Source of the DNA: Palsa-459 sp035937595
Lineage (GTDB): Bacteria; Actinomycetota; Acidimicrobiia; Acidimicrobiales; RAAP-2
Reading direction: 5' to 3'
Assembly (NCBI GenBank): GCA_035937595.1
Contig: DASZHS010000049.1
Coordinates: 1 to 27,721 of the forward strand
Length of the DNA stretch: 27,721 nucleotides
Positions 7,811-14,790 of the stretch are shown piece by piece. The first letter of the stretch is position 1, and each line of letters starts with the position of its first letter. The translations under genes and the position numbers were made by a program. The notes under the pieces were generated by a model. The model saw nothing but the letters and a program-made list of their open reading frames with translations, had not been told where the DNA came from and searched no databases.

Positions 7811-8986
7811 ATGGACTTCGAGCTGTCTGAGGAACTGACCGCGTTGCGCGACACCGTGCGGCGACTCGCCGTGGACAAGATCAAGCCCCGCGCGCGTGAG
7901 GTGGACCGCTCCGGCGAGTACCCCCAGGACTTCTTCGACGTGTTCCGCGACGCGGGGCTGCTCGGGCTCTGCATCCCCGTGGAGTACGGCGGCTCCGGCG
8001 CGGGGATCATGGGCCTCACCATCGCGATCGAGGAGGTCACCAAGTACTCCAACGTCGCGGGGCTCATGTTGCTGCTCACCCGGCTGCCGACCGGACCGGT
8101 CATGATCGCGGGCACCGAGGCGCAGAAGCGCCGCTATCTGCCGGGGATCGCCGACGGGACCGCGCGCAGCGCCTTCGGCCTCTCCGAGCCGCAGGCTGGC
8201 AGCGACGTGGTCGGGATGCGGACGAAGGCCACCCCCGATGCGGACACCGAGGGCGGCTGGGTCCTCAGCGGCACCAAGTGCTGGATGTCCGGGGTGCGCC
8301 AGGCCGACTGGTACACGGTGTTCGCGAAGACGGGCGACCCCGCCTCGCGCGAGCACACCTCGATCACCGCGTTCCTGGTGGACCGCACCGCCGAGGGGCT
8401 CTCTACGCCGAGGGTGGACAAGAAGATGGGCGTGCGAGGGGTCGACACGGGCGAGCTGGTCCTCGACGGGGTGCGCGTCGGTCCCGAGAACGTGATCGGC
8501 GAGGTCGGCGGGTTCCGCCTGGCGATGCTCGGCCTCAACTCGATGCGCCCGATCGTGGCGGCACGGGGCATCGGGCTCGCCGAGGGCGCGCTCATGTACG
8601 CGACGGAGTACGTCCAGCAGCGAGCGGCGTTCGGCACGACGATCTCGCAGTTCCAGGGGATCCAGTGGGAGATCGCCAAGCTCGCGACGGAGATCGAGGC
8701 CGCGCGGCTGCTCACCTACCGCGCGGCGTGGCTCGCCGACCAGGGCAAGTTCACCCGGCCCTACGTGCCGTACCTGTCGATGGCGAAGTACCACGCGACC
8801 GAGGTCGCCGTGCGCGCGTCGGGGCTCGCCGTGCAGCTGCTCGGGGCCGCGGGGTACATGGAGGACCACCCCACCGAGCAGTGGTACCGCGACGCGCGGC
8901 AGCTGACGATCGTCGAGGGCACGAGCCAGGTGCAGCTCGGCCTCATCGCGAGGGGCGTCTTGGACCACGACCTGTGGTGGGACTGA
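7811..8986 (+). CDS. Acyl-CoA dehydrogenase
   Basis: The 391-residue protein shows the complete acyl-CoA dehydrogenase pattern: helical N domain with IPVEYGGSGAG, then F-G-L-S-E-P-Q-A-G-S-D (FAD/substrate region), G-T-K-C-W-M-S, Q-Q-R-A-A-F-G-T-T-I, L-L-G-A-A-G-Y-M-E-D-H-P, and IVEGTSQVQ near the C terminus. The glutamate at about residue 369 sits where short- and medium-chain enzymes have the catalytic base. It should introduce the alpha-beta double bond into a CoA thioester and pass electrons to electron-transfer flavoprotein. The ATG at 7811 is chosen over an upstream GTG because the protein begins MDFELSEEL as the family does and a -10 hexamer sits 6 nt upstream. trpD follows after 4 nt, so the two are probably cotranscribed. 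Confidence 0.93.
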   Translation: MDFELSEELTALRDTVRRLAVDKIKPRAREVDRSGEYPQDFFDVFRDAGLLGLCIPVEYGGSGAGIMGLTIAIEEVTKYSNVAGLMLLLTRLPTGPVMIAGTEAQKRRYLPGIADGTARSAFGLSEPQAGSDVVGMRTKATPDADTEGGWVLSGTKCWMSGVRQADWYTVFAKTGDPASREHTSITAFLVDRTAEGLSTPRVDKKMGVRGVDTGELVLDGVRVGPENVIGEVGGFRLAMLGLNSMRPIVAARGIGLAEGALMYATEYVQQRAAFGTTISQFQGIQWEIAKLATEIEAARLLTYRAAWLADQGKFTRPYVPYLSMAKYHATEVAVRASGLAVQLLGAAGYMEDHPTEQWYRDARQLTIVEGTSQVQLGLIARGVLDHDLWWD

Positions 8987-8990
8987 CGCG

Positions 8991-10037
8991 GTGAGTGCGT
9001 CGCTCGCCGACACCATCGGCGAGCTCGTCGAGGGTCGCTCGATCGGTGCGGACGGCGCCGCCGCGGCGCTCGCCGAGCTGCTCTCCGGCGCCAGCCCCCC
9101 CGAGCAGGTCGCGGGCTTCCTCGTCGCTCTCGCCGCCAAGGGCCCGACCACCGCCGAGCTCGTCGGGCTGCTCGACACGATGACCGCCCTCGGCGTCCCG
9201 CTCGAGCTGCCCGCCGACCTGCACCGCCGGGCGGTCGACGTGGTCGGCACGGGCGGCGACCGACTGGCGTCGGTGAACGTGTCCACGATGGCGGCCCTCG
9301 TCGTCGCCGGTTCGGGCGTCCCGGTCGTCAAGCACGGCAGCCGCAAGGCGAGCTCGACGGTCGGCTCCGCCGACCTCCTCGAGGCCCTCGGCGTCACCAT
9401 CGCACCCGGCCCTGAGCGCGTCGTCCGCTGCGTGGCCGAGGCGGGGTTCGGCTTCTGCTTCGCGCCGGCGTTCCACCCGGCGTTGGCGGCGGTCGCGCCG
9501 GTCCGACAAGCGCTCGGGATCCGCACCGTGTTCAACTTCCTCGGCCCGATGGCCAACCCCGCGCGCGTGCGCTACCTGCTGCTGGGCGTCTCGGACCCGG
9601 TGCTGCACGACGTGATGGCCGTCGTCGTGGGGGAGCGCGGCGTGCGCCACGCCCTCGTCGTCCGTGGTGAGGACGGCCTCGACGAGGTGTCGGTCTCGGG
9701 ACGCACCCGCGTGCTCGACGTCTCGAGCGACGCGGCGGGCGACGTCAAAGTGAGCGAGCAGTGGCTCGACCCGGCCAACCACGGGGTGCCGGTCGCGCCG
9801 CTCGAGGCGATCCAGGGCGGCGACGCGCAGCGCAACGCGGCCGCGGTGCACGAGGTCCTGGGCGGTGCGACCGGCCCGCTGCGCGACGTCGTGGTGCTGA
9901 ACGCCGCGGTCGCGCTCGTCGCTGCCGAGCAGTCCGACGCGGTCGACGAGGGGCTGGCCCTCGCCGCCGAGAGCGTCGACAGCGGCGCGGCGGCGCGCGT
10001 CCTCGCGCGGGTCGTCGAGCTCAGCGCGCCCCGCTGA
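8991..10037 (+). CDS. trpD: Anthranilate phosphoribosyltransferase
   Basis: The 348-residue protein has the PRPP-binding GTGGD at residues 86-90, N-V-S-T at 96-99, KHGSR at 114-118 (family KHGNR) and RTVFNFLGPMANP at 178-190, all diagnostic of TrpD. It joins anthranilate to phosphoribosyl pyrophosphate, the second step of tryptophan synthesis, in the cytoplasm. It is separate from other trp genes and sits 4 nt behind an acyl-CoA dehydrogenase, an odd partner. The GTG start at 8991 is the only nearby choice. Its last 17 nt overlap the end of the convergent galactokinase-like gene. RLASVN where many TrpDs have G-x-x-T-F-N is within family variation, but a non-tryptophan role among TrpD-like enzymes cannot be excluded. 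Confidence 0.9.
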   Translation: MSASLADTIGELVEGRSIGADGAAAALAELLSGASPPEQVAGFLVALAAKGPTTAELVGLLDTMTALGVPLELPADLHRRAVDVVGTGGDRLASVNVSTMAALVVAGSGVPVVKHGSRKASSTVGSADLLEALGVTIAPGPERVVRCVAEAGFGFCFAPAFHPALAAVAPVRQALGIRTVFNFLGPMANPARVRYLLLGVSDPVLHDVMAVVVGERGVRHALVVRGEDGLDEVSVSGRTRVLDVSSDAAGDVKVSEQWLDPANHGVPVAPLEAIQGGDAQRNAAAVHEVLGGATGPLRDVVVLNAAVALVAAEQSDAVDEGLALAAESVDSGAAARVLARVVELSAPR

Positions 10038-11031
10038 CGGACGCCCCGGCGCCTCCCGTGAGTCGGGAACCCCACCGACCGGGTGGGACGACGTCGGCGT
10101 CCGGGTCGTGCGCGACGAGCAGGCACCCACCGAACCCCGCGCCCGTCAGCCGAACGCCGACGACGCCGGGGAGTGTGGCGAGCTCGGCGCGGGCTGCCTC
10201 GACGCTCGGGGTCGACGCGTCGAAGTCGTCGCGCAGCGACGCGTGCCCCTCGTCGAGGAGACGGCCGAGCCAGCCCAGGTCGCCGGCACGAAGCGCGTCA
10301 CGCGCCGCGTCGACGCGTGTGCACTCGGACACGACGTGCCGGGCGCGTCGTGCGAGCACCGGGTCGGCGAGCCGGTCGAGGTCCGCGAGCCTCGCGAGGC
10401 CGAGCGGGCCGATCACCGCCGCCGCGGCGGCGCACTCCGCGCGTCGGGCCGCGTAGGCGGAGGTGGCGACGAGGCGTCGCTCGCCCGAGTCGACGACGCT
10501 GAGGCCGATGGCGGCGTGGAGGTCGAGCACGTCGACGACCGGACCCGCGAAGTCGAGGTCGACGAAGGACCCCGTGTGTGCCGAGAGGATCACGAGCTGG
10601 TCGAGGAGCCCCACGTCGCTGCCCGTGGCCCGCTCGGCTGCCTGGCAGGCGCGCGCCACGTCGAGCGGCGTGCCCTCGATGCCGAGCGCGAGCGCCACGG
10701 CGACGGCGTAGGACGCCGACGACGAGAGGCCCGCACCGACCGGGAGGTCGCCGTCGGCGGTGAGTCGCACGCCGTCGACCCCGGCGGCGCGGGCGAGCGA
10801 CGCCGCCAGCACGACGAACGCCTCGCCCGAGGGGTGCGCGACCGACGTCGACGCCGTCCCGCACGACGAGGAGACGACCTCGACCGTGCCGGGCGCGCCG
10901 TCCTCGACGACGACGACGGTGCGCTGCTCGGTCGCGACGCCGATTGAGCGGCCCCGGTTGTAGTCGGTGTGCTCGCCGAGGATCGTCACACGACCCGGCG
11001 CTTGGGCTTGCCTCGGGTCCCGCCGCACCAC
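10021..11031 (-). CDS. galK: Galactokinase-like GHMP kinase
   Basis: The ~336-residue protein has the three GHMP-kinase motifs: APGRVTILGEHTDYN near residue 11 (galactokinase signature), the ATP loop PVGAGLSSSAS at 97-107, and TGAGFGGCLLV near the C terminus. GLLDQL at 141-146 supplies the likely catalytic aspartate. It should phosphorylate galactose or a related sugar at C1. I chose the tandem GTGs at 11031/11028 because a TACGGT hexamer lies 5 and 8 nt upstream, fitting a leaderless start. The longer frame from GTG 11085 would leave only 20 bp to the divergent racemase gene. It is about 40 residues shorter than typical GalK and no gal genes are nearby, so the substrate is uncertain. Confidence 0.83.
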   Translation of the reverse strand: MVRRDPRQAQAPGRVTILGEHTDYNRGRSIGVATEQRTVVVVEDGAPGTVEVVSSSCGTASTSVAHPSGEAFVVLAASLARAAGVDGVRLTADGDLPVGAGLSSSASYAVAVALALGIEGTPLDVARACQAAERATGSDVGLLDQLVILSAHTGSFVDLDFAGPVVDVLDLHAAIGLSVVDSGERRLVATSAYAARRAECAAAAAVIGPLGLARLADLDRLADPVLARRARHVVSECTRVDAARDALRAGDLGWLGRLLDEGHASLRDDFDASTPSVEAARAELATLPGVVGVRLTGAGFGGCLLVAHDPDADVVPPGRWGSRLTGGAGASVSGAR

Positions 11032-11105
11032 CGGCCACCGTAGGAGAGACCGGGCACGGGTCCTCGACGCCGCGCCCCGTGCCACGATGAGGGCGAGGAG
11101 GTGCG

Positions 11106-12248
11106 GTGGCCGGACCGCTCAGCGGCGTGAAGGTGATCGAGCTCGCGGGCATCGGGCCGTCGCCGTACGCGTGCATGCTGCTCGCCGACGCGGGCGCGGA
11201 CGTGCTGCGCCTCGAGCGACCCGCCGGCGAGCCGTCCGACGCGCCGGGCTGGGATCTCCTCACCCGCTCGCGCCCCTCCGTCGGGGTCGACCTCAAGCAC
11301 CCCGATGCGGTCGCGCTCGTCCTCGACCTCGTGGCGAGCGCCGACGTGCTCATCGAGGGGATGCGCCCGGGGGTCACCGAGCGGCTCGGGCTGGGTCCGG
11401 ACGCGTGCTGGCAGCGCAACCCGAGGCTCGTCTACGGGCGGATGACCGGCTGGGGCCAGGACGGGCCGCTGGCGGACGTCGTCGGCCACGACATCGACTA
11501 CATCGCGGTGTCCGGGACGCTCTGGGCGATCGGCCGGGCGGGCGAGCGTCCGGTCCCGCCGCTCAACCTCGTCGGCGACTTCGGCGGTGGCGGGATGCTG
11601 CTCGCCTTCGGGGTCGTCGCCGCCCTCGTCGAGGCCAGGTCCTCGGGCACGGGCCAGGTGGTCGACGCGGCGATGACGGACGGCTCGGCGTCGCTCATGA
11701 CGATGGCGCACGCCTTCCTCGCGGCGGGCGTGTCCACCGAGTCGCGAGGGACGAACCTGCTCGACACGGGCGCGCACTTCTACGAGGTCTACGAGACCTC
11801 CGACGGACGGTTCGTCGCGGTCGGCGCGATCGAGCCCCGCTTCTATGCCGCCCTGCTCACGGGGCTCGGTCTCGACCCTGCCGAGCTCCCGTCGCAGATG
11901 GACCGGGCGTCGTGGCCCAAGATGAAGGAGCGGCTGGCCGCGCGGTTCGCGACGAAGACCCGTGACGAGTGGGCGGCGCACTTCGAGGGGACCGAGGCGT
12001 GCGTCGCGCCGGTGCTCTCACCCTCAGAGGCGATGGACCACCCGCACAACGTGGCGCGGGGCACCTTCGTCGAGGTCGGCGGCGTCCGCCAGCCAGGCCC
12101 CGCCCCGCGGTTCTCGAGATCGCGGAGCTCGATCGCGTCGCCACCCGAGCCGCCCGGTGGATCCACGACGACGGCGCTGCGCCGATGGGGGGTCGACGCG
12201 GCGCGGATCGACGCGCTGCTCGCCGCCGGCGCGCTGGGCGGCCGCTGA
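11106..12248 (+). CDS. mcr: Alpha-methylacyl-CoA racemase (CaiB/BaiF family)
   Basis: The 380-residue protein begins with L-S-G-V-K-V-I-E-L-A-G-I-G-P-S-P-Y-A-C-M, typical of the AMACR branch of family III CoA transferases. GHDIDYIAVSG gives His128, NLVGDFGGGGM gives Asp158 and GAIEPRFY gives Glu243. These match the His126, Asp156 and Glu241 catalytic residues known for the Mycobacterium tuberculosis racemase, with a constant offset of two. It should interconvert (R)- and (S)-2-methylacyl-CoA, allowing beta-oxidation of branched or sterol-derived acids. The GTG start is preceded by GAGGAGG with 4 nt spacing. A CACGAT hexamer at 11083-11088 may be its -10. The tail ends 19 nt from the convergent zinc-protein gene. 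Confidence 0.92.
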   Translation: MAGPLSGVKVIELAGIGPSPYACMLLADAGADVLRLERPAGEPSDAPGWDLLTRSRPSVGVDLKHPDAVALVLDLVASADVLIEGMRPGVTERLGLGPDACWQRNPRLVYGRMTGWGQDGPLADVVGHDIDYIAVSGTLWAIGRAGERPVPPLNLVGDFGGGGMLLAFGVVAALVEARSSGTGQVVDAAMTDGSASLMTMAHAFLAAGVSTESRGTNLLDTGAHFYEVYETSDGRFVAVGAIEPRFYAALLTGLGLDPAELPSQMDRASWPKMKERLAARFATKTRDEWAAHFEGTEACVAPVLSPSEAMDHPHNVARGTFVEVGGVRQPGPAPRFSRSRSSIASPPEPPGGSTTTALRRWGVDAARIDALLAAGALGGR

Positions 12249-12267
12249 GTCGACGTCGCGCCGGTCG

Positions 12268-12483
12268 CTACTCCCGGCTCCAGCGCTTGCCCATGTGCCA
12301 CCCGTTGCACAGCTCGCAGCGGTACGTGTCCAGCTCGACCTTGTCGAGCACCCAGCGCAGGTGCGCGGCGTCCGCGGCTTCCCGCTCGCTCGCGTAGCGG
12401 GTCTTCGGCGCGCCGTCTCGACGGAAGTGTCCGGGCGCAGGCGGCGGCGGCGTGCTCGGGCGTCGCTGGCGACGCTTCGGCAT
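12268..12483 (-). CDS. Small zinc-binding CxxC protein
   Basis: The 71-residue basic protein has an arginine- and proline-rich N terminus (MPKRRQRRP) and a C-terminal motif YRCELCNGWHMGKRW at about 54-68, with Cys56, Cys59 and His63 as likely zinc ligands. Similar short proteins with a C-x-x-C-x-G-W-H ending are common in Actinomycetota, but I know of no assigned function. The ATG at 12483 has no ribosome site; CAGACT lies exactly 6 nt upstream, suggesting leaderless expression. It diverges from the DUF3039 gene with only 48 bp between starts, so the pair shares one promoter region. Confidence 0.72.
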   Translation of the reverse strand: MPKRRQRRPSTPPPPAPGHFRRDGAPKTRYASEREAADAAHLRWVLDKVELDTYRCELCNGWHMGKRWSRE

Positions 12484-12489
12484 GACCAC

Positions 12490-12495
12490 AGTCTG
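12490..12495 (-). promoter_or_regulatory. -10 hexamer CAGACT of a leaderless start
   Basis: On the minus strand CAGACT (A at position 2, T at 6) is followed by 6 nt and the ATG at 12483. The weaker first base makes this less certain than the TANNNT sites elsewhere in the window. Confidence 0.4.
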
Positions 12496-12519
12496 CCGGA
12501 CGCCCCAGGACCCGCTCGC

Positions 12520-12525
12520 TACGCT
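12520..12525 (+). promoter_or_regulatory. -10 hexamer TACGCT of a leaderless start
   Basis: TACGCT, 6 nt, then ATG at 12532. The message would start at the initiation codon. No -35 is evident in the 48-bp spacer shared with the divergent gene. Confidence 0.5.
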
Positions 12526-12531
12526 CGGACG

Positions 12532-12810
12532 ATGACCGACACGAGCGGCGTGCTCGAAGCGACCTCGACGACCGTCACCGAGGACGGCGACCACGAGCGC
12601 TTCACCCACATCGTGCTCGAGGGGTTCAACGTGAGCGAGGACGAGTTCGTGGCGACGGGCAACTCGGTGGTCGCCGGCATGGTGAACGCGACACCGGTCG
12701 TGGCGCTGTGCGGCAAGACCTGGGTGCCGGGCCGGGACCCTGCGCGCTACCCGATCTGCCCGACCTGCAAGGACATCGCGCAGTCGATGGGCTGGAAGCT
12801 GCCGGGCTGA
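12532..12810 (+). CDS. DUF3039 family protein
   Basis: The 92-residue protein has H-E-R-F-T-H-I-V near residue 21, then VVALCGKTWVPGRDP around 57-70 and Y-P-I-C-P-T-C-K at 73-80, the pattern of actinobacterial DUF3039 proteins. Cys60, Cys76, Cys79 and possibly His26 would form a zinc site. Function is unknown for the family; the compact zinc ribbon suggests a nucleic-acid or protein-binding cytoplasmic role, which is inference. The ATG is placed by the leaderless -10 6 nt upstream. The stop lies one base from the end of the convergent DUF4097 gene. Confidence 0.85.
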   Translation: MTDTSGVLEATSTTVTEDGDHERFTHIVLEGFNVSEDEFVATGNSVVAGMVNATPVVALCGKTWVPGRDPARYPICPTCKDIAQSMGWKLPG

Positions 12811-12811
12811 G

Positions 12812-13717
12812 CTACGCGGTTGCCGCCGCAGCACGAAGGATCTCGACGTCGCCGCTCACCGAGTGCGCGGTCACCCGGACGACGGTGCCGTCGCCGGCGT
12901 CACCGCCGCGGTCCCCGTCGAGATCGATCTCGCTGCTGAGGTCGCCGGACATCGAGCGGGCATCGACCGACACCCCGCGGCCGGGCGGGATGCCGACGAC
13001 GACGTCCCCGCTGACCGTGGCGACGCGCACCGAGCCGGACCAGGCGCGGCGAACGGTCACGTCCCCGGAGGTCGACTTGACCGAGGCGCCCGCGTGCGCG
13101 TCCGTGATCGTCACGTCGCCGCTGACCGACGTCAGGTCGACGTGGTCCTTCGCCGTGGTGATGCTCACGTCCCCGGACACCAAGGTGATGGACGCGTCGT
13201 CGTTGAGCGTGTCGATCGACACGTCGCCGCTCACCGATCGGACCTTGACGGGTCCGTCGACAGCATCGACCTCGAGATCACCCGATGCGGTCTTGACCCC
13301 GAGCGAGCCCGACACGGACTGCGCCGACACGTCGGCACTCGGCAGCGCGATGTCGACGTCGCCCATCGTGCCCCGCAGCCGAATCTGCCCTGCGCCCCGC
13401 GCGAACGACATGATCGATCGCTCTGAGCCCGCGGTGCTGACGACGACGTCGACGCCCTCCGGAGCGGTGACCAGCACGTCGAGGCTGCTGCGCCGCTTCA
13501 CAAACGAGCGCTGCCCCGGCAGGATCACCGAGACGACGGACACGCCGTTCGCCTCGGTGCAGGTGACCACGGTCTCGGCTTCGATCGCCTCGCCGTCCTG
13601 GCCCCGGGGGGCGAGGTCGACCGTCGTCGTCCCGCTGCCTTGGGCGAGGATCTCGACGTCACCCACAGGGTTCGTCACGATGACCCGCGTCTTGGTGGGG
13701 GTGGTGAAGGTCTGCAC
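12812..13717 (-). CDS. DUF4097 beta-strand repeat protein
   Basis: The 301-residue protein starts VQTFTTPTKTRVIVTNPVGD and then repeats a beta-strand unit around S-V-S-G-D-V about nine times (VSGSLGV, ASGDLEV, VSGDVSI twice, VSGDVTI, TSGDVTV, VSGDVVV, MSGDLSS, VSGDVEI), spaced roughly 18-20 residues. This is the DUF4097 type, expected to fold as a right-handed beta-helix. There is no signal peptide or membrane segment, so it is predicted to be cytoplasmic despite the adhesin-like label often given to the family. The GTG start has a perfect AGGAGG 5 nt upstream. It follows the ribbon-helix-helix gene after 11 nt and is almost surely cotranscribed with it. Function unknown. Confidence 0.86.
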   Translation of the reverse strand: MQTFTTPTKTRVIVTNPVGDVEILAQGSGTTTVDLAPRGQDGEAIEAETVVTCTEANGVSVVSVILPGQRSFVKRRSSLDVLVTAPEGVDVVVSTAGSERSIMSFARGAGQIRLRGTMGDVDIALPSADVSAQSVSGSLGVKTASGDLEVDAVDGPVKVRSVSGDVSIDTLNDDASITLVSGDVSITTAKDHVDLTSVSGDVTITDAHAGASVKSTSGDVTVRRAWSGSVRVATVSGDVVVGIPPGRGVSVDARSMSGDLSSEIDLDGDRGGDAGDGTVVRVTAHSVSGDVEILRAAAATA

Positions 13718-13728
13718 GTGTCCTCCTC

Positions 13729-14181
13729 TCAGGCGTGCCCGAAGCCCGAGAGGCGACGGTTGCGGGGCGAGTGGGGAGCGCCACGCCCGACGGCGGCCTC
13801 AAGGGAGCGGACGATCCAGGTGTTGGTGGAGATCCCCTCGGCGTTGGCCCTCGAGTCGATCCGGGCCTTCAGGTCGTCGGGCAGTCGCAGCGAGAACCTC
13901 GCCTGCTCGGCGCTCGGATCGGCGGTGCGCGGCTCCGCGGTCGCCTCGGCGGGGACGAAGGTGACGTCGTCGCCGCTCACGCGGAGGTCGATCCGCTCGA
14001 TGCCGAGGGCGCCCGAGAGCTCCGTCAGCGCCATCGACATGGCCTCGAGCATCCGGGCCTTCGCGAGCGGGAGCGCGACCGTGATCATTCGGTCCGCCAC
14101 CTTCATGGCCTTGTCGGACCCCATGGAGCCCACGGCCTCGAGGTCGGAGCGGAGCGTCTCTGTGAACCATGACGTTTGCAT
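13729..14181 (-). CDS. Ribbon-helix-helix (Arc/HicB-type) DNA-binding protein
   Basis: The 150-residue protein has a helical N-terminal half (residues 1-60) and a C-terminal ribbon-helix-helix domain at about 95-131: ARFSLRLPDDLKARIDSRAN followed by E-G-I-S-T-N-T-W-I-V-R-S-L. Such domains dimerise and bind short inverted repeats in DNA, usually as repressors; annotation tools often label them HicB-type antitoxins, but no toxin gene is adjacent. It precedes the DUF4097 gene by 11 nt and probably regulates that unit. Its start codon lies within an 18-bp element that recurs, with 3 differences, at the strong promoter 171 bp upstream. This is consistent with autoregulation. Confidence 0.82.
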   Translation of the reverse strand: MQTSWFTETLRSDLEAVGSMGSDKAMKVADRMITVALPLAKARMLEAMSMALTELSGALGIERIDLRVSGDDVTFVPAEATAEPRTADPSAEQARFSLRLPDDLKARIDSRANAEGISTNTWIVRSLEAAVGRGAPHSPRNRRLSGFGHA

Positions 14182-14196
14182 GGCGTCATCCTAACG
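14179..14196 (-). repeat. Promoter/start element, copy 2 (at the RHH gene start)
   Basis: The minus strand reads CGTTAGGATGACGCCATG. It matches the element at 14350-14367 in 15 of 18 positions. It contains TAGGAT (-10-like, 14188-14193), 6 nt and the ATG at 14181, so the RHH gene could also start as a leaderless message. AGGA within it could instead act as a ribosome site. Confidence 0.5.
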
Positions 14197-14232
14197 TTGT
14201 CGTGGAGCAGGGGACGGAATCACCGCGCGTGC

Positions 14233-14352
14233 CTAGAGAAACCGGCGCCGCACCCGTCGCCAGGGGGAGGGCTTGGCGGAGGCGTAGGGACGGGTTCGCT
14301 GCGCGGACCAGAGTCGGAGCTGCTCGGGGGACGTTATCCGTGAAGTCATCAT
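14233..14352 (-). CDS. Possible 39-residue leader peptide
   Basis: A small frame starts at ATG 14352 and ends with TAG at 14233-14235, encoding MMTSRITSPEQLRLW and then an arginine- and proline-rich tail (39 residues). The -10 TATAGT of the strong promoter ends exactly 6 nt before the first ATG, so it would be the first, leaderless frame on the message that continues into the RHH and DUF4097 genes. Most third codon positions are G or C, but the peptide resembles nothing I know. It may be a regulatory leader, or a chance frame downstream of a real promoter. Confidence 0.3.
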   Translation of the reverse strand: MMTSRITSPEQLRLWSAQRTRPYASAKPSPWRRVRRRFL

Positions 14353-14386
14353 GGCGTCACTATAACGCCAATCTGGCACCTGTCAA
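14350..14386 (-). promoter_or_regulatory. Strong sigma-70 promoter with overlapping inverted repeat
   Basis: The minus strand has TTGACA (14381-14386), a 16-nt spacer and TATAGT (14359-14364), the best housekeeping promoter match in the window. An inverted repeat TGGCGT (14352-14357) / ACGCCA (14365-14370) brackets the -10, where a bound repressor would block polymerase. It drives the RHH-DUF4097 unit. The element CGTTATAGTGACGCCATG (14350-14367) recurs at the RHH start, which makes the RHH protein the obvious candidate ligand. Confidence 0.72.
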
Positions 14387-14430
14387 CCCTCTTTCTCAAG
14401 AACTCGGGACCCGGCGCTCCGGCGCCCGAA

Positions 14431-14469
14431 GCCCGGGGGCGCGAGCGGCGGGTGGTCGCGCCCCCGGGC
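14431..14469 (-). terminator. GC-rich hairpin downstream of the P450-ferredoxin genes
   Basis: Perfect 14-bp inverted repeat: GCCCGGGGGCGCGA (14431-14444), an 11-nt loop, then its complement (14456-14469). It lies ~125 nt past the ferredoxin stop on the minus strand. There is no U-tract, as is common for GC-rich actinobacterial terminators. A smaller GGCGC/GCGCC hairpin follows. Confidence 0.5.
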
Positions 14470-14592
14470 ATGCCGCGTCCCTCCCGCCGCGCAGGCAGGC
14501 CGGACGAGCCGTGAAGGGCGACGGTGCCAACGAACAGCACGCTCTGAGCGGTGCCCGGACCGCCGCCGAGCGCGCCCGCGTCCACAGGACCG

Positions 14593-14790
14593 TCAGTCCT
14601 CGATGACCTCGATCGCGAACTCCGGGCAGTTGGCGGCCGCGAGACGCGCCGCCTCTTCGCGGTCGTGCGGAACCGTGCCGTCGCCGCGGACGGCCGACTG
14701 GCCGTAGTCGTCGACGTCGAAGAGATCCGGTGCGAGCGCGTAGCACCGGGCGTGGCCCTGGCAGCGCGCGGCGTCGACGCGCACCTTCAC
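14593..14790 (-). CDS. [3Fe-4S]-type ferredoxin
   Basis: The 65-residue protein V-K-V-R-V-D-A-A-R-C-Q-G-H-A-R-C has Cys10 and Cys16 with His13 in the position that would be the fourth cysteine of a [4Fe-4S] ferredoxin. Cys54 in N-C-P-E-F-A-I is the third ligand. This CxxHxxC...CP pattern is typical of the small ferredoxins serving bacterial P450s. It carries single electrons in the cytoplasm from a ferredoxin reductase to the neighbouring P450. Its GTG start overlaps the P450 TGA by 4 nt, which guarantees co-expression. It is the last gene of the unit before the hairpin at 14431-14469. Confidence 0.92.
   Translation of the reverse strand: MKVRVDAARCQGHARCYALAPDLFDVDDYGQSAVRGDGTVPHDREEAARLAAANCPEFAIEVIED

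Noticed and set aside
12812..13717. Regularly spaced repeats that could suggest a CRISPR or DNA satellite
   Set aside because: The repetition is at protein level (SGDV units) in one open frame with degenerate DNA; no exact direct repeats or spacers.
13729..14181. HicA-HicB type toxin-antitoxin system
   Set aside because: Only the RHH protein is present; the neighbour is a DUF4097 protein, not a HicA-like or other recognisable toxin.
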